A stretch of DNA of 58,004 bases from Candidatus Binataceae bacterium (lineage in GTDB: Bacteria > Desulfobacterota > Binatia > Binatales > Binataceae): the NCBI GenBank assembly GCA_030038355.1, contig JASHPB010000073.1, forward strand, positions 1-58,004. Reading direction: 5' to 3'. Below the pieces are notes generated by a model. That model was not told the origin of the DNA. It saw nothing but the letters and a program-made list of their open reading frames with translations, and did no database searches. Numbering within the stretch: position 1 is the stretch's first letter; every line of letters starts with the position of its first letter. This document shows, piece by piece, positions 26,560 to 34,746 of the stretch. The position numbers were made by a program, and so were the translations under genes.

Positions 26560-27300
26560 CTATTTCCTCGCGACCGCGATGAGCCGCTCGGCGTTTTGAT
26601 CGTACGGCGCGCCGCTCAGTCGTCCATACAATTCGACTTGCGCGAATCCCGCCTGAAGCAACAGGCTCTCAAGTTCAGCGCCCGAGTAGAGCCGCAGGAT
26701 GACACTCGATTCGTAGCGCTCAGTGCCGCGAATCATAGTCCACTTGCTTTCGAGCCGCTTCCATCCGTCGAACACGCGGCGTTCTTCGAGCACGATCGTG
26801 TCGCCGCGCCGCTCAAATCCGCGCGGTTGATACCGCGCCGCGATGATCTCCTTGCCGGCAACGTCGATCAGCAATCGCCCGCCGGACTTCAGCGACGTGT
26901 GCAAGTTGCGCATCGCCTTGAGATCATCCGTGGGATCATCGAAGTAGCCGAAGGCGGTGAAAAAGTTGATGGCGGCGTCGAACGAGTCGGGCAGCACGAA
27001 ACTTCGCATGTCCGATTCGACCAGCTCGATCGCAAGGCCCTCGGCGTCGGCCACGGCGCGCGCTTTATCGAGATAACGCCTCGTCCGATCGACGCCGGTC
27101 ACCTTGAATCTACGCCGCGCGAATTCGAGCGTATGCCGCCCGGGACCGCATCCGAGGTCGAGAATCGCGGCGGGAGGCTGAACGTCGAACAACGCGAGAA
27201 AGCGATCGACCTCGGCGCGTGCGGCTTCGAGCCGCGCCGGCGTGAACATGTAATCTTCGAATCGCGCCCAGAATTCATCGTTGCTGAACCATTCGGCCAT
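26560..27300 (-). CDS. class I SAM-dependent methyltransferase
   Basis: The 246-aa protein has the Rossmann glycine motif I 'AAILDLGCGPGRHTLEFARR', then the acidic 'VTGVDRTRRYLDKARAVA' (motif II) and 'FDAAINFFTAFGYFDDPTDD' (motif IV region). The N-terminal 40 residues ('EWFSNDEFWARFEDYMF') and the C-terminal beta strands fit the family that includes small-molecule and glycine/sarcosine-type methyltransferases. The substrate cannot be predicted. It is a single gene on the minus strand; a strong terminator of the upstream hydrolase gene lies 13 bases before its start codon. Confidence 0.88.
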   Translation of the reverse strand: MAEWFSNDEFWARFEDYMFTPARLEAARAEVDRFLALFDVQPPAAILDLGCGPGRHTLEFARRRFKVTGVDRTRRYLDKARAVADAEGLAIELVESDMRSFVLPDSFDAAINFFTAFGYFDDPTDDLKAMRNLHTSLKSGGRLLIDVAGKEIIAARYQPRGFERRGDTIVLEERRVFDGWKRLESKWTMIRGTERYESSVILRLYSGAELESLLLQAGFAQVELYGRLSGAPYDQNAERLIAVARK

Positions 27301-27312
27301 TTTCCGTTCTCC

Positions 27313-27342
27313 AAAAAAGAGAGCGGCCGAAGCCGCTCTCTT
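27313..27342 (-). terminator. intrinsic terminator after the HSL-family hydrolase gene
   Basis: On the minus strand AAGAGAGCGGC-TTCG-GCCGCTCTCTT forms a perfect 11-bp stem with a stable UUCG loop (27342-27317), followed by a run of six T (27318-27313). It lies 27 bases past the stop of the hydrolase gene and just ahead of the methyltransferase start. Confidence 0.92.
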
Positions 27343-27368
27343 CTTTCCCGTTTGATGCGCGTTAGCGG

Positions 27369-28259
27369 CTAGAGCGTTCGCCTCAGGAAGTCGAACATCT
27401 TTACGAGGCCGTCGCGACAGCCAGAAAGGTTGTCCATCTGGAGGAAGCCGTGTGGCATGTGCTCATAGATATGCAGCTCGTGGCGGATGTCGGCCTTCTT
27501 GAGCGCCTCGGCCATCTCGCGCGTGTCGCTGATCAGGGTGTCGGCCGTACCGCAGATGATGAAGCAGGGCGGCAGCGCTCCTGGCTTTACCGCGAAGATC
27601 GGGCTGAAGCGCGGATCGGTGAGCACCGCGGGATAAGCGCTGCCGGCGTAGGCCTTGATCATGTCCATCATCATCTTCACCCCGGCGTCGGCTTTGACGC
27701 GCGCGGGAAAATCATAAACACCGTAGATGAGGAGCGCGGCCTTCGGCTGGGGACCGTCATACTTTTCCGCCGCAATAGCGGTGACCGCCGCCGCGGTCAG
27801 ATTGCCGCCCGCGGAATCGCCGCCGACCGCGATGCGATGCTGCTCGCCGCCGTAACGTGCGGCATTCTGACCTGCCCACTTGATTGCGAAGATGCAGTCC
27901 TCGAGGCCAGCGGGAAATGGATGCTCCGGCGCGAGCCGGTAATCGACGTTGATCGTGAGGAAGCCGGCATCGGCGAATTGCATCCCGAGTTTCCGATGCG
28001 TCGCGGGGCTGCCCGCCACCCATCCGCCACCGTGGAAATATACGACAACAGGAAATGGCCCGGGACCCTTCGGTACGGCGATATCAGCGTGCAGGCCGAA
28101 GCGCAGTTCGACGGCCTCATGAAAGGCGCCAATCTCCGGCGGATTCTGATTCATCATCGGCGTGAACGTCGCCATCATCGAGCGGAGGTTGTTGAGGTCC
28201 TGCGGCACAGGAGCCTTGGCGAGCGCGTCGAGAAAACTCTTTTCCTGTTCGGTGAGCAT
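27369..28259 (-). CDS. alpha/beta hydrolase, HSL-type esterase
   Basis: The 296-aa cytoplasmic enzyme has the oxyanion-hole motif 'VVYFHGGGWVAGSP' and the nucleophile elbow 'AVGGDSAGGNLTAAA' (catalytic Ser). The Asp lies in 'DTLISDTREMAEAL' and the His in 'YEHMPHGFLQMD'. These are the full hallmarks of hormone-sensitive-lipase family esterases, which usually act on short- to medium-chain esters. It starts 75 bases from the divergent TPR gene and ends at a strong terminator. Confidence 0.93.
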   Translation of the reverse strand: MLTEQEKSFLDALAKAPVPQDLNNLRSMMATFTPMMNQNPPEIGAFHEAVELRFGLHADIAVPKGPGPFPVVVYFHGGGWVAGSPATHRKLGMQFADAGFLTINVDYRLAPEHPFPAGLEDCIFAIKWAGQNAARYGGEQHRIAVGGDSAGGNLTAAAVTAIAAEKYDGPQPKAALLIYGVYDFPARVKADAGVKMMMDMIKAYAGSAYPAVLTDPRFSPIFAVKPGALPPCFIICGTADTLISDTREMAEALKKADIRHELHIYEHMPHGFLQMDNLSGCRDGLVKMFDFLRRTL

Positions 28260-28334
28260 GGCGGCGTCCTCCGATTTGAGGGTATTGATGACGACTACAA
28301 GGCTCGGCGCGGTGCGTCAAACGGACAACTTGTC

Positions 28335-28691
28335 ATGAAACGACCGCGGCGTCGTGCGAGTCAGTTGGAAGATGCCATTGTGACCGCTCGAAACCGATGC
28401 GAGAAGGCGCTCGCGTACTACCAGCTCGGATTGTTTCACGACAACAACTCGCGCGAGCGTGAGGCGATCCCGAACTATTTGATGGCGATCCGGCTCGGCC
28501 TGCCTAGAGCGATAAAGGCCGCCGCGCTGGCGTGGCTCGCGAGTAGCCTTTACAAGACGGCATCGCCGCGAGGCGCGATGACGCGCGTCAATCAGTCGTT
28601 GCGAATCGCGTCGGATCCGGAGCTACGCAGATTCCTCGCTGGCCTGCGCCGCCGCATCGCAGTTCGTCTATCGCGCGCCCGCCGTGTCTAG
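28335..28691 (+). CDS. small TPR-like protein, 118 aa
   Basis: The ATG at 28335 starts a basic, alpha-helical protein. Residues about 15-95 look like two and a half tetratricopeptide-type helical hairpins: 'CEKALAYYQLGLFHDNNSRE', 'AIPNYLMAIRLGL', 'AAALAWLASSLYKTASPRGA' and 'RVNQSLRIASDPELRRFL'. The ends are Arg-rich, which suggests binding to nucleic acid or an acidic partner. Its TAG stop shares the palindrome CTAG (28688-28691) with the stop of the convergent GFA gene. The function is unknown. Confidence 0.7.
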   Translation: MKRPRRRASQLEDAIVTARNRCEKALAYYQLGLFHDNNSREREAIPNYLMAIRLGLPRAIKAAALAWLASSLYKTASPRGAMTRVNQSLRIASDPELRRFLAGLRRRIAVRLSRARRV

Positions 28692-29050
28692 GGCAGGAGA
28701 CTCTTTCCGTCGAGAGGCTTGATGTTCAAGGTCGTCAGGTCAATTCCCTCGATACAGCGCGCGTTCACGGACAAGCGGTTGGTGCGATGCGGCGAGACCA
28801 TCGAGCGAATCACCGCGTTGCCGCATACCGGACAGAAGTGGTGATAGGTGCTGAGTTTCCGCCACACGTACGTGCTCATCGATGGCTGAGGCGTGAGCAG
28901 CTTTACCTGCCTCGCTTCCACGTACCAGTGCAGGTATCCGGCGCGCGAGCAAATCGAGCAGTTGCAGTCGGTGACTTCGTCCAACTCGCCCGTGACTTCA
29001 AATTTTATCCGCGCGCAATGACACGACACCGTGTATGTTTTTTCTGCCAT
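28688..29050 (-). CDS. GFA/CENP-V-type zinc protein
   Basis: The 120-aa protein from ATG 29050 (MAEKTYTVSCHC) follows the GFA fold: 'SCHCARIKFEV', 'DCNCSICSRAGYLHWYV' and 'HHFCPVCGNAVIRSM'. These Cys pairs (C-x-C, C-x-C-x2-C, C-x2-C) bind two zinc ions. Members are named glutathione-dependent formaldehyde-activating enzymes, but most have unproven substrates. An upstream extension to 29119 would be hydrophobic and lacks family match. Confidence 0.88.
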   Translation of the reverse strand: MAEKTYTVSCHCARIKFEVTGELDEVTDCNCSICSRAGYLHWYVEARQVKLLTPQPSMSTYVWRKLSTYHHFCPVCGNAVIRSMVSPHRTNRLSVNARCIEGIDLTTLNIKPLDGKSLLP

Positions 29051-29184
29051 GACGTTCACCTTTTGGGGAAACAGCTCCGAGCACGGACTTAACCACAAAG
29101 AACACCAAGAAACCCACACATTCTGACTTGGTACCGTTGGTGGTGGTTAAAGTTTCGCTCGCATCGGCAAACTGGGTGCGACTT

Positions 29185-30015
29185 TCAGACCTCGCGATCC
29201 TTGAGGAAATCGTACAGAAGTCGGTTGAATTCCTCGGGATGCTCGAGGCTCGGCAGATGCGCGGCGTTCTTGAGAGTGACGTGCCGCGCGCTCGGAACCT
29301 CCTTCGCGATTCGATCGGCAAGCCGCACCAGTTCGGGCGTATCAGAATCGCCGATCAGCACCATCGTCGGGCATTCGATTTCGCCGAGCCTGCCGATAGC
29401 GGGCGGCTTCATTTCTTCCTCGGGATGTTGCAGTCGATCGAGCGTGAAGTTGTCGCGATGAAGCTCGAGCGCGCGTTTGCGATATGACGGAACGACATTG
29501 GCGGGATCACGCGTCCCATCGATCCAAAGATGCGCTTCCATCTCGCGTGCGCGATCGACCGCGCCGCTTTTCGCCAGCTTCATGAACTTAGTCCAGTAGC
29601 GAATCGCCTCGTCGGTCCACTCGCTCCATCCGCTAACGCCCGAGCCGACCGGAACAAGCGCGCTGACTCGCTCCGGATGCTCTAGCGTGTAGTCAATCGC
29701 GGTCGCGCCACCCATCGAGCATCCGACGAGCGCGGCGTTGTCGATTCCAAGATGGTCGAGCACGTTGTGCAGGTCGCGGCGTAGCGCATAAGCGCCTTCG
29801 GACGTCTCGGATTTGCCGAAACCACGATGGTCATAACGGACGACGCGGAACCTATCCGCAAAGGTCTCGAACTGCGGATCCCACATCCTGCAGTCCGCAA
29901 CTCCGGCATGGATGAAGAGAAGTGCAGGTCCGCTGCCCGCGCTCTCGAAATAGATCTTCGCGCCGTCGGAGGCGACGTACCCTGAAGTTATTGCGCTGCT
30001 GTTCGCCACCGCCAC
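29185..30015 (-). CDS. alpha/beta-fold hydrolase
   Basis: The 276-aa protein resembles 3-oxoadipate enol-lactonase and carboxylesterase hydrolases. 'PALLFIHAGVADCRMWDPQF' is the oxyanion region, 'AALVGCSMGGATAIDYTLEH' the nucleophile elbow (Ser in G-C-S-M-G), 'VLIGDSDTPELV' supplies the Asp and 'NAAHLPSLEHPEEF' the His. There is no signal peptide. It begins 11 bases from the end of the upstream broken lipoprotein gene. Confidence 0.92.
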   Translation of the reverse strand: MAVANSSAITSGYVASDGAKIYFESAGSGPALLFIHAGVADCRMWDPQFETFADRFRVVRYDHRGFGKSETSEGAYALRRDLHNVLDHLGIDNAALVGCSMGGATAIDYTLEHPERVSALVPVGSGVSGWSEWTDEAIRYWTKFMKLAKSGAVDRAREMEAHLWIDGTRDPANVVPSYRKRALELHRDNFTLDRLQHPEEEMKPPAIGRLGEIECPTMVLIGDSDTPELVRLADRIAKEVPSARHVTLKNAAHLPSLEHPEEFNRLLYDFLKDREV

Positions 30016-30025
30016 TAATCAACCT

Positions 30026-30813
30026 TCAAGTGAGCTGCCAATCAAGCTCACTTTCCAGGCTGCGGCGGTACTTGGGGTTCAATCGGAGCCCGACTGTCGA
30101 CCGCTGCTCGCGAACGAATGTCTCCAGCGACGGATCGCGGGTTTGATGCCGTCGCGAAAACATCTGCCGGTAGCCGAAGTCGGTGCCCCCGTTGTAGTAA
30201 ATTTCGGCCGTTTTCTCGTACGACTGATCGATGTCGGTAGTCCACAAGACCCGCCAGCTGACGGTCTCGACGAGTTGCAATCTCAAGTTCAGCGTGTCTT
30301 GCACCGAGCGCCGAAACGAAAGACTTAGCAGAAACTGTACGGCCCAAGCATCTCGCCGTATCTGGTGCCGTCGCAGCCTGTATCGATAACGGCGCCGCGG
30401 AGCATCAGTTGTGCGCCCGGACCTTGGACGCGATTGGTCACATAAACGTGGTTGAAGAGTCGCGTCTGGCGCAGTTCCGTCGCGGTCGCATCAGCCAGGT
30501 CATCGCTCGGCCGAAAGTTATACGCTTCGGCCGTCATAAATCCGTTGGCGGTGTCGGGGCGCCGGTAGTCCACCGTGCGGCAAGGAAACAGCGGAATTAC
30601 GCGGAGCCAGAACTACGTCGAGTTGTCGCTATCACGTTGATCGCTAAAATGCGCGACCGCGACGTTGAGCGGCACGTGAATCGATGACTGCTCGGCGGGA
30701 TTCGGCTTGTAGACCCATCCCGCGCGTGTAGTGCAGCCTCCCAACAAAATCCTGACGACAACGCGAGCACCGGTAACCCAATCGAAAAGAACGAAACCTG
30801 CTCCCTCCAACAT
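30026..30813 (-). pseudogene. lipoprotein gene with one nonsense codon and one frameshift
   Basis: From 30813 the minus strand encodes a lipobox ('VRILLGGCTTRAGWVY') and 'IHVPLNVAVAHFSDQRDSDN' until an in-frame TAG at 30615-30613. The same frame then goes on with 'FWLRVIPLFPCRTVDYRRPD' and on to 'YGEMLGPYS'. Near 30333 the frame shifts, and 'QFLLSLSFRRSVQDTLNLRL' leads to 'SLESELDWQLT' at 30026. Only two lesions break a protein of roughly 260 residues, so decay is recent. It resembles uncharacterised envelope lipoproteins whose mature part begins 'VPLNVAVLHFSDQR'. Readthrough is possible but unlikely to rescue both lesions. Confidence 0.75.
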
Positions 30814-30966
30814 TGGGCGGCTGTTCAGCTCGTGAAGTTCAGGATTCGAGCGAGCCTGCGTAGCACAACGAATCTGTAGATACTTAACATCATCTAGTCA
30901 CCTGCCGGGAACAAAACCACACGCGAGCGCCTTTCGTGCACGATCGCGTCCGTCAAATTCAAGGAA

Positions 30967-30984
30967 CGCGGACGCATGTCCGCG
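30967..30984 (-). terminator. weak candidate terminator after grx4
   Basis: CGCGGAC-GCAT-GTCCGCG is a perfect 7-bp hairpin 8 bases past the glutaredoxin stop. The minus-strand sequence after it (TTCCTTGAATTT) is only partly T-rich, so this may be a weak or factor-assisted terminator of the operon that starts at 34637. Confidence 0.4.
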
Positions 30985-30992
30985 CTTTGGTC

Positions 30993-31325
30993 TTACTGCT
31001 GGGCGCCGCTGCCGGCCGCGGCCTTCACCATTGTCTCGAGCTCGCCGCTCTCGTAGAGCTCGCGAATGATGTCGCATCCGCCGACGAACTTGCCGTTGAT
31101 GAAGACCTGGGGAATCGTCGGCCAGTTGCTGTAGCGCTTGATTCCCTCGCGCAAATCCTGGTCTGCCAGCACATCGGCGGTCTCGAACGGCACGCCCAGG
31201 CTCTCGAATACCTGGACCGTCGCGGCGGAGAATCCGCACTGCGGAAAATTCCGCGTGCCCTTCATGAAGATCATGATCTTGTTGTTGCGGACGGATTGTT
31301 CGATCTGCTTGGTCACATCGGCCAT
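30993..31325 (-). CDS. grxD: monothiol CGFS glutaredoxin (Grx4/GrxD type)
   Basis: The 110-aa protein has the monothiol active site C-G-F-S in 'NFPQCGFSAATVQVFESLGV', 'MIFMKGT' before it, the cis-Pro region 'NWPTIPQVFINGKFVGGCDI' and the glutathione-binding 'GGCD'. CGFS glutaredoxins bind [2Fe-2S] clusters with glutathione and hand them to BolA proteins. A BolA gene lies just 9 bases upstream on the same strand, the classic partner. Confidence 0.96.
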   Translation of the reverse strand: MADVTKQIEQSVRNNKIMIFMKGTRNFPQCGFSAATVQVFESLGVPFETADVLADQDLREGIKRYSNWPTIPQVFINGKFVGGCDIIRELYESGELETMVKAAAGSGAQQ

Positions 31326-31334
31326 GATGGCTCT

Positions 31335-31580
31335 CTACCTCCGGTTTTCGTATTGTGCGGGCGTGAGCGTCTTGAGCGTAAGCGCATGCACCCGCACGCG
31401 CATCGCGTCGCCGAGCGCGCCGTACACGAGCTGATGGCGTTCGACGAGGGTCTTGCCCTCGAACGCGGGGCTCACCACCAGTGCTTCGAAATGATCGCCG
31501 CCGCCGGTGTAGTCGCGCACTTCGACGCGGGAACCTGGCAGCGCCTGCCCGATCATCTCTTCAATCTCTTTCGAATCCAT
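31335..31580 (-). CDS. BolA-family protein
   Basis: The 81-aa single-domain protein has 'YTGGGDHFEALVVSPAFEGK' followed by 'TLVERHQLVYGAL', the class II KH-like BolA fold with the conserved His of R-H-Q that coordinates Fe-S in Grx-BolA complexes. The N-terminal helix (EIEEMIGQALPG) fits BolA/IbaG. The adjacent CGFS glutaredoxin gene supports a role in iron-sulfur cluster trafficking or iron sensing. Confidence 0.94.
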   Translation of the reverse strand: MDSKEIEEMIGQALPGSRVEVRDYTGGGDHFEALVVSPAFEGKTLVERHQLVYGALGDAMRVRVHALTLKTLTPAQYENRR

Positions 31581-31623
31581 CAGCGCATCATCTTATCGCT
31601 CAGCCAAGACGCGAATCCACATC

Positions 31624-32229
31624 TTAGATGTTCACCCAGTGGCCGCTCTTGTCGACGGGCGATGCGGGCTGTTCTGGCGCGGCTTTCTTGCCCTTCAGCA
31701 ACGCTATCACGCTGGCGGTTATCTCGCCCGGCCTTCCCGCGCCGACGATTCGATCGACGATCTCGCCCTTGCCGTTGACAAAGTAGGTCGTCGGAATCGC
31801 TTCGACGCCGAGCGCATCAACCAGCCCCTCGCTCGCCATCACGATCGGATACGTCACCTTGAATTCCTCGACGAACGGTCCGACTGCGCTCGTACCTTCG
31901 CCCTGGATCGAATCGCAAGAGACGCCGACGACCACCAGGCCCATGCTCTTGCGATACTTCTCGTAAAGCGACTCGAGTTCCGGAATCTGCCGCCGGCAAG
32001 GCGCGCACCATGTCGCCCAGAAATCGACGACAATCGGATGACCGAGATATTGCTTCAGGCTGAGCTGCTTGCCGTTCAGATCACGCGCGCTGAAGTTGAA
32101 GGTCTGGCCCTCCTCGGCAAAAGCGGTAGCGCTCGACCCCTGTGCGCGGTCGAAGCGGATGCCGACCGAGATCGCAGCGAGCATCGCGGCCACGGCGAGC
32201 GGCATTAGGTTGCGGCTGATTCTTTTCAC
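31624..32229 (-). CDS. TlpA/ResA-like thioredoxin-fold protein
   Basis: I take GTG 32229 (VKRISRNLMPLAVAAMLAAI) as the start, 17 bases after the thiolase stop; ATG 32205 is the alternative. The 201-aa product has an N-terminal hydrophobic anchor or signal (about residues 9-22), so the domain is periplasmic. The active site is W-C-A-P-C in 'VVDFWATWCAPCRRQIPELE', followed by the cis-Pro 'GVEAIPTTYFVNGKGEIVDR'. TlpA-like proteins reduce disulfides in cytochrome c, copper-site or other exported proteins. The C-terminal tail is Lys/Ala/Pro-rich. Confidence 0.9.
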   Translation of the reverse strand: MKRISRNLMPLAVAAMLAAISVGIRFDRAQGSSATAFAEEGQTFNFSARDLNGKQLSLKQYLGHPIVVDFWATWCAPCRRQIPELESLYEKYRKSMGLVVVGVSCDSIQGEGTSAVGPFVEEFKVTYPIVMASEGLVDALGVEAIPTTYFVNGKGEIVDRIVGAGRPGEITASVIALLKGKKAAPEQPASPVDKSGHWVNI

Positions 32230-32246
32230 TCGGTGTTCTAACCCTA

Positions 32247-33404
32247 TCACACCTGCTCGATAACCGTGGCGATTCCCTGGCCGATACCGATACACATCGT
32301 GGCCACACCAAGCGGTACGCCGCGCCGGCGCATCTCGTGCGTCAGCGTCACGACGAGGCGCGCGCCCGAGCATCCGAGCGGATGGCCGAGCGCGACCGCG
32401 CCGCCGTTGGGGTTCAGTATCTCCTCGTTGATTTTGAGGTTGGTGTTGCAGGCGAGGACCTGCGCGGCGAACGCCTCGTTGATTTCGAAGAGGTTGATAT
32501 CCGGAACCTTGAGGCCCGCGCGATCGAGCGCCTTGTGCGTCGAAGGCACGGGGCCCCATCCCATGATTTCGGGCCTCACGCCCGCGACCGCGGTCGCGCG
32601 AATCCTCGCCATCGGCTTGATACCGAGCGATTTCGCGCGCTCAGCGCTCATCAGGATCAGCGCTGCTGCGCCGTCGCTAATCTGCGAGGAATTGCCCGCA
32701 GTCACTTGCCCGTCTGGCTTGAACGAGGGCGTGAGCGAAGCGAGCTTTTCGAGCGAAGTCTCGGGACGCGGTCCCTGGTCGACCTCGACCGTGACGCCGT
32801 CGGGCAGCTTGATTGGCACGATTTCTTCCTTGAAGCGCTCGCGCGCGGCGAACGCTCGTTGATTCGATCTAAGCGCGAACGCGTCGGACTGCTGGCGTGT
32901 GATGTTGTACATCGTCGCGAGGCGCTCTGCCGTCAGCCCCATGAAGAACATGTCGCGCGGGAAAAGCTCCATGAGGCGCGGATTCGGCGAGATACCGGAA
33001 CCCATCGGCACGTGAGTCATGTGCTCGAGGCCGCCCGCGACCATGACCTCGCCTGCTCCCGTCATGATCTCCATCGCGGCGAAGTTGACGGCTTGCAGGC
33101 TTGAACCGCATTGGCGATCGATCGTCGTGCCAGCGACCTCGACGGGCAGACCGGAGAGCAGGCCGATGTTACGGCCGACGTTCAAGCCCTGCTCGCCAGA
33201 TTGATTCGCACAGCCGAAAACAACATCTTCGATTTCCTTTGGATCAATCTTGGGATTGTTCTCGAGCAGCCGCAGGATGCAGAGAACGGCGAGCTCATCG
33301 CCGCGTATATCCTTGTAGTAGCCCTTGTCCTTGCCGGCCTTGCCGATTGGCGTCCGGACTCCATCGACGATTACGACTTCTCGCACTGGTTTTTCCTCCG
33401 GCAT
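32247..33404 (-). CDS. acetyl-CoA acyltransferase (thiolase)
   Basis: From ATG 33404 (MPEEKPVREVVIVDGVRTPI) the protein has 385 aa. Both catalytic cysteines are present: the acylated Cys in 'TTIDRQCGSSLQAVNFAAM' and the C-terminal Cys in 'VATMCIGIGQGIATV'. The His lies in 'ALGHPLGCSGAR', and 'NEAFAAQVLA' is the NEAF motif. It cleaves 3-ketoacyl-CoA in beta-oxidation or condenses acyl-CoA units. It lies between a family III CoA transferase and the TlpA gene in one operon-like run, linking it to activated carboxylic-acid breakdown. Confidence 0.94.
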   Translation of the reverse strand: MPEEKPVREVVIVDGVRTPIGKAGKDKGYYKDIRGDELAVLCILRLLENNPKIDPKEIEDVVFGCANQSGEQGLNVGRNIGLLSGLPVEVAGTTIDRQCGSSLQAVNFAAMEIMTGAGEVMVAGGLEHMTHVPMGSGISPNPRLMELFPRDMFFMGLTAERLATMYNITRQQSDAFALRSNQRAFAARERFKEEIVPIKLPDGVTVEVDQGPRPETSLEKLASLTPSFKPDGQVTAGNSSQISDGAAALILMSAERAKSLGIKPMARIRATAVAGVRPEIMGWGPVPSTHKALDRAGLKVPDINLFEINEAFAAQVLACNTNLKINEEILNPNGGAVALGHPLGCSGARLVVTLTHEMRRRGVPLGVATMCIGIGQGIATVIEQV

Positions 33405-33440
33405 GGCACGTCGCGATCGCGCGCGCCGCATGCTCCAACT

Positions 33441-34637
33441 TTATATGATACGCCGCTGCCGGAGTTCGGCTAGCTGCTTTGTATCGTAACCCAGAAGGCG
33501 ACTCAGAACTTCATCGGTGTGCTCGCCAAGCTTAGGCGCGCGGGTATCCGGAATTGTCGGCGAGCCGGCGAGCTTCAGCGGCGAGCCGGGAACAATCAAT
33601 CCGTCGTAGCCCGGAACTTCCGCGTGCAGGATCATGTTGCGCTCGTGCAGATGCGGATTCTGCGTAACTTCCTCGACGTTGTTGATCGGAGCACACGGGA
33701 CAGCGGCCACGTTGAGGCGCTCGAGCCAGTGAGCGCGCGGCTTCTCTAGGAAGTGGCTCATGAGGATTTGCTCGAGCGCCGGATGATTCGCGGTGCGATC
33801 GGTATTGAGCTTGAACCGCGCGTCGTCCTTCAATTCGGGACGGCCGATTGCATCGCAGAAGCGGAGCCAAATTCCCTCGTTGCCCGCGCCCGCAACGAAA
33901 TGTCCGTCCGACGCTTTGAACTGCTGGAAGGGCGTGATCGACGGATGACGCGTGCCGAGCGGCTCCGGAATCTTGCGAGTCACTGAAAACCGCGCGAGCG
34001 CGTCCTCAAGCATCGCGACCTGGCAATCGAGCATCGCGATATCGACGTGCTGCGCAACGCCATCGCGGTCGCGTACGCGAAGCGCAGCCAGGATTCCGGA
34101 GACGGCATAGAGCGCGGCTGAGAGATCGCCAATTGAGACGCCGCATCGAAGCGGCGCGCCCCCTACCTCACCCGTAATACTCATCGTGCCGCCCAGAGCC
34201 TGCGCGACGATATCGTAAGCGGGTTCGGCAGCCATCGGGCCGGTCTGGCCGAACCCGGAGATCGAGCACAGCACGATTTTCGGATTGGCGCGCTGCAGCT
34301 CTTCGAAACCAACGCCAAAACGGTCCATTGTGGCCGGCGAGAAATTTTCAACCACTACATCACATTCCGCAACGAGCTTGAGAAAAATCGACGCGCCATC
34401 AGGGGTTCTTAGATCGATCGTGACGCTCTTCTTCCCGCGGTTGACGCTATAGAAATAGCCTGAGTCTCCCGTCGGCATCGTCGGCGCGTAGCCGCGCGAA
34501 TCGTCGCCGCGGCCGGGCACTTCGATCTTGATTACCTCAGCGCCGAGGTCGGCGAGGTTCATGGTGCAGAATGGACCCGCCAGCACGCGCGTCAGATCGA
34601 GCGCGCGGATACCGGCGAGCGGTTTCTTTTCGAGCAT
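33441..34637 (-). CDS. family III CoA transferase (CaiB/BaiF type)
   Basis: The 398-aa protein starts 'PLAGIRALDLTRVLAGPFCT'. 'GRGDDSRGYAP' and 'YFYSVNRGKKSVTIDL' are family signatures. The catalytic Asp that forms the acyl anhydride lies in 'GVSIGDLSAALYAVSGI'. 'VAQHVDIAMLDCQVAML' is the interlocked-dimer region. Such enzymes move CoA between carboxylic acids. It is the first gene of the run with thiolase, TlpA, BolA and Grx4. Confidence 0.93.
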   Translation of the reverse strand: MLEKKPLAGIRALDLTRVLAGPFCTMNLADLGAEVIKIEVPGRGDDSRGYAPTMPTGDSGYFYSVNRGKKSVTIDLRTPDGASIFLKLVAECDVVVENFSPATMDRFGVGFEELQRANPKIVLCSISGFGQTGPMAAEPAYDIVAQALGGTMSITGEVGGAPLRCGVSIGDLSAALYAVSGILAALRVRDRDGVAQHVDIAMLDCQVAMLEDALARFSVTRKIPEPLGTRHPSITPFQQFKASDGHFVAGAGNEGIWLRFCDAIGRPELKDDARFKLNTDRTANHPALEQILMSHFLEKPRAHWLERLNVAAVPCAPINNVEEVTQNPHLHERNMILHAEVPGYDGLIVPGSPLKLAGSPTIPDTRAPKLGEHTDEVLSRLLGYDTKQLAELRQRRII

Positions 34638-34746
34638 CTATGCTATCCCTTTCCTGAACTGGCGCGCCCGCGCTCGCGAAAAGCTAAAGTAGGGCTTTAA
34701 GAAAGCAAGGAGCGGTTTCGGCGGCTCTTAGAATACAAGCAACTCG

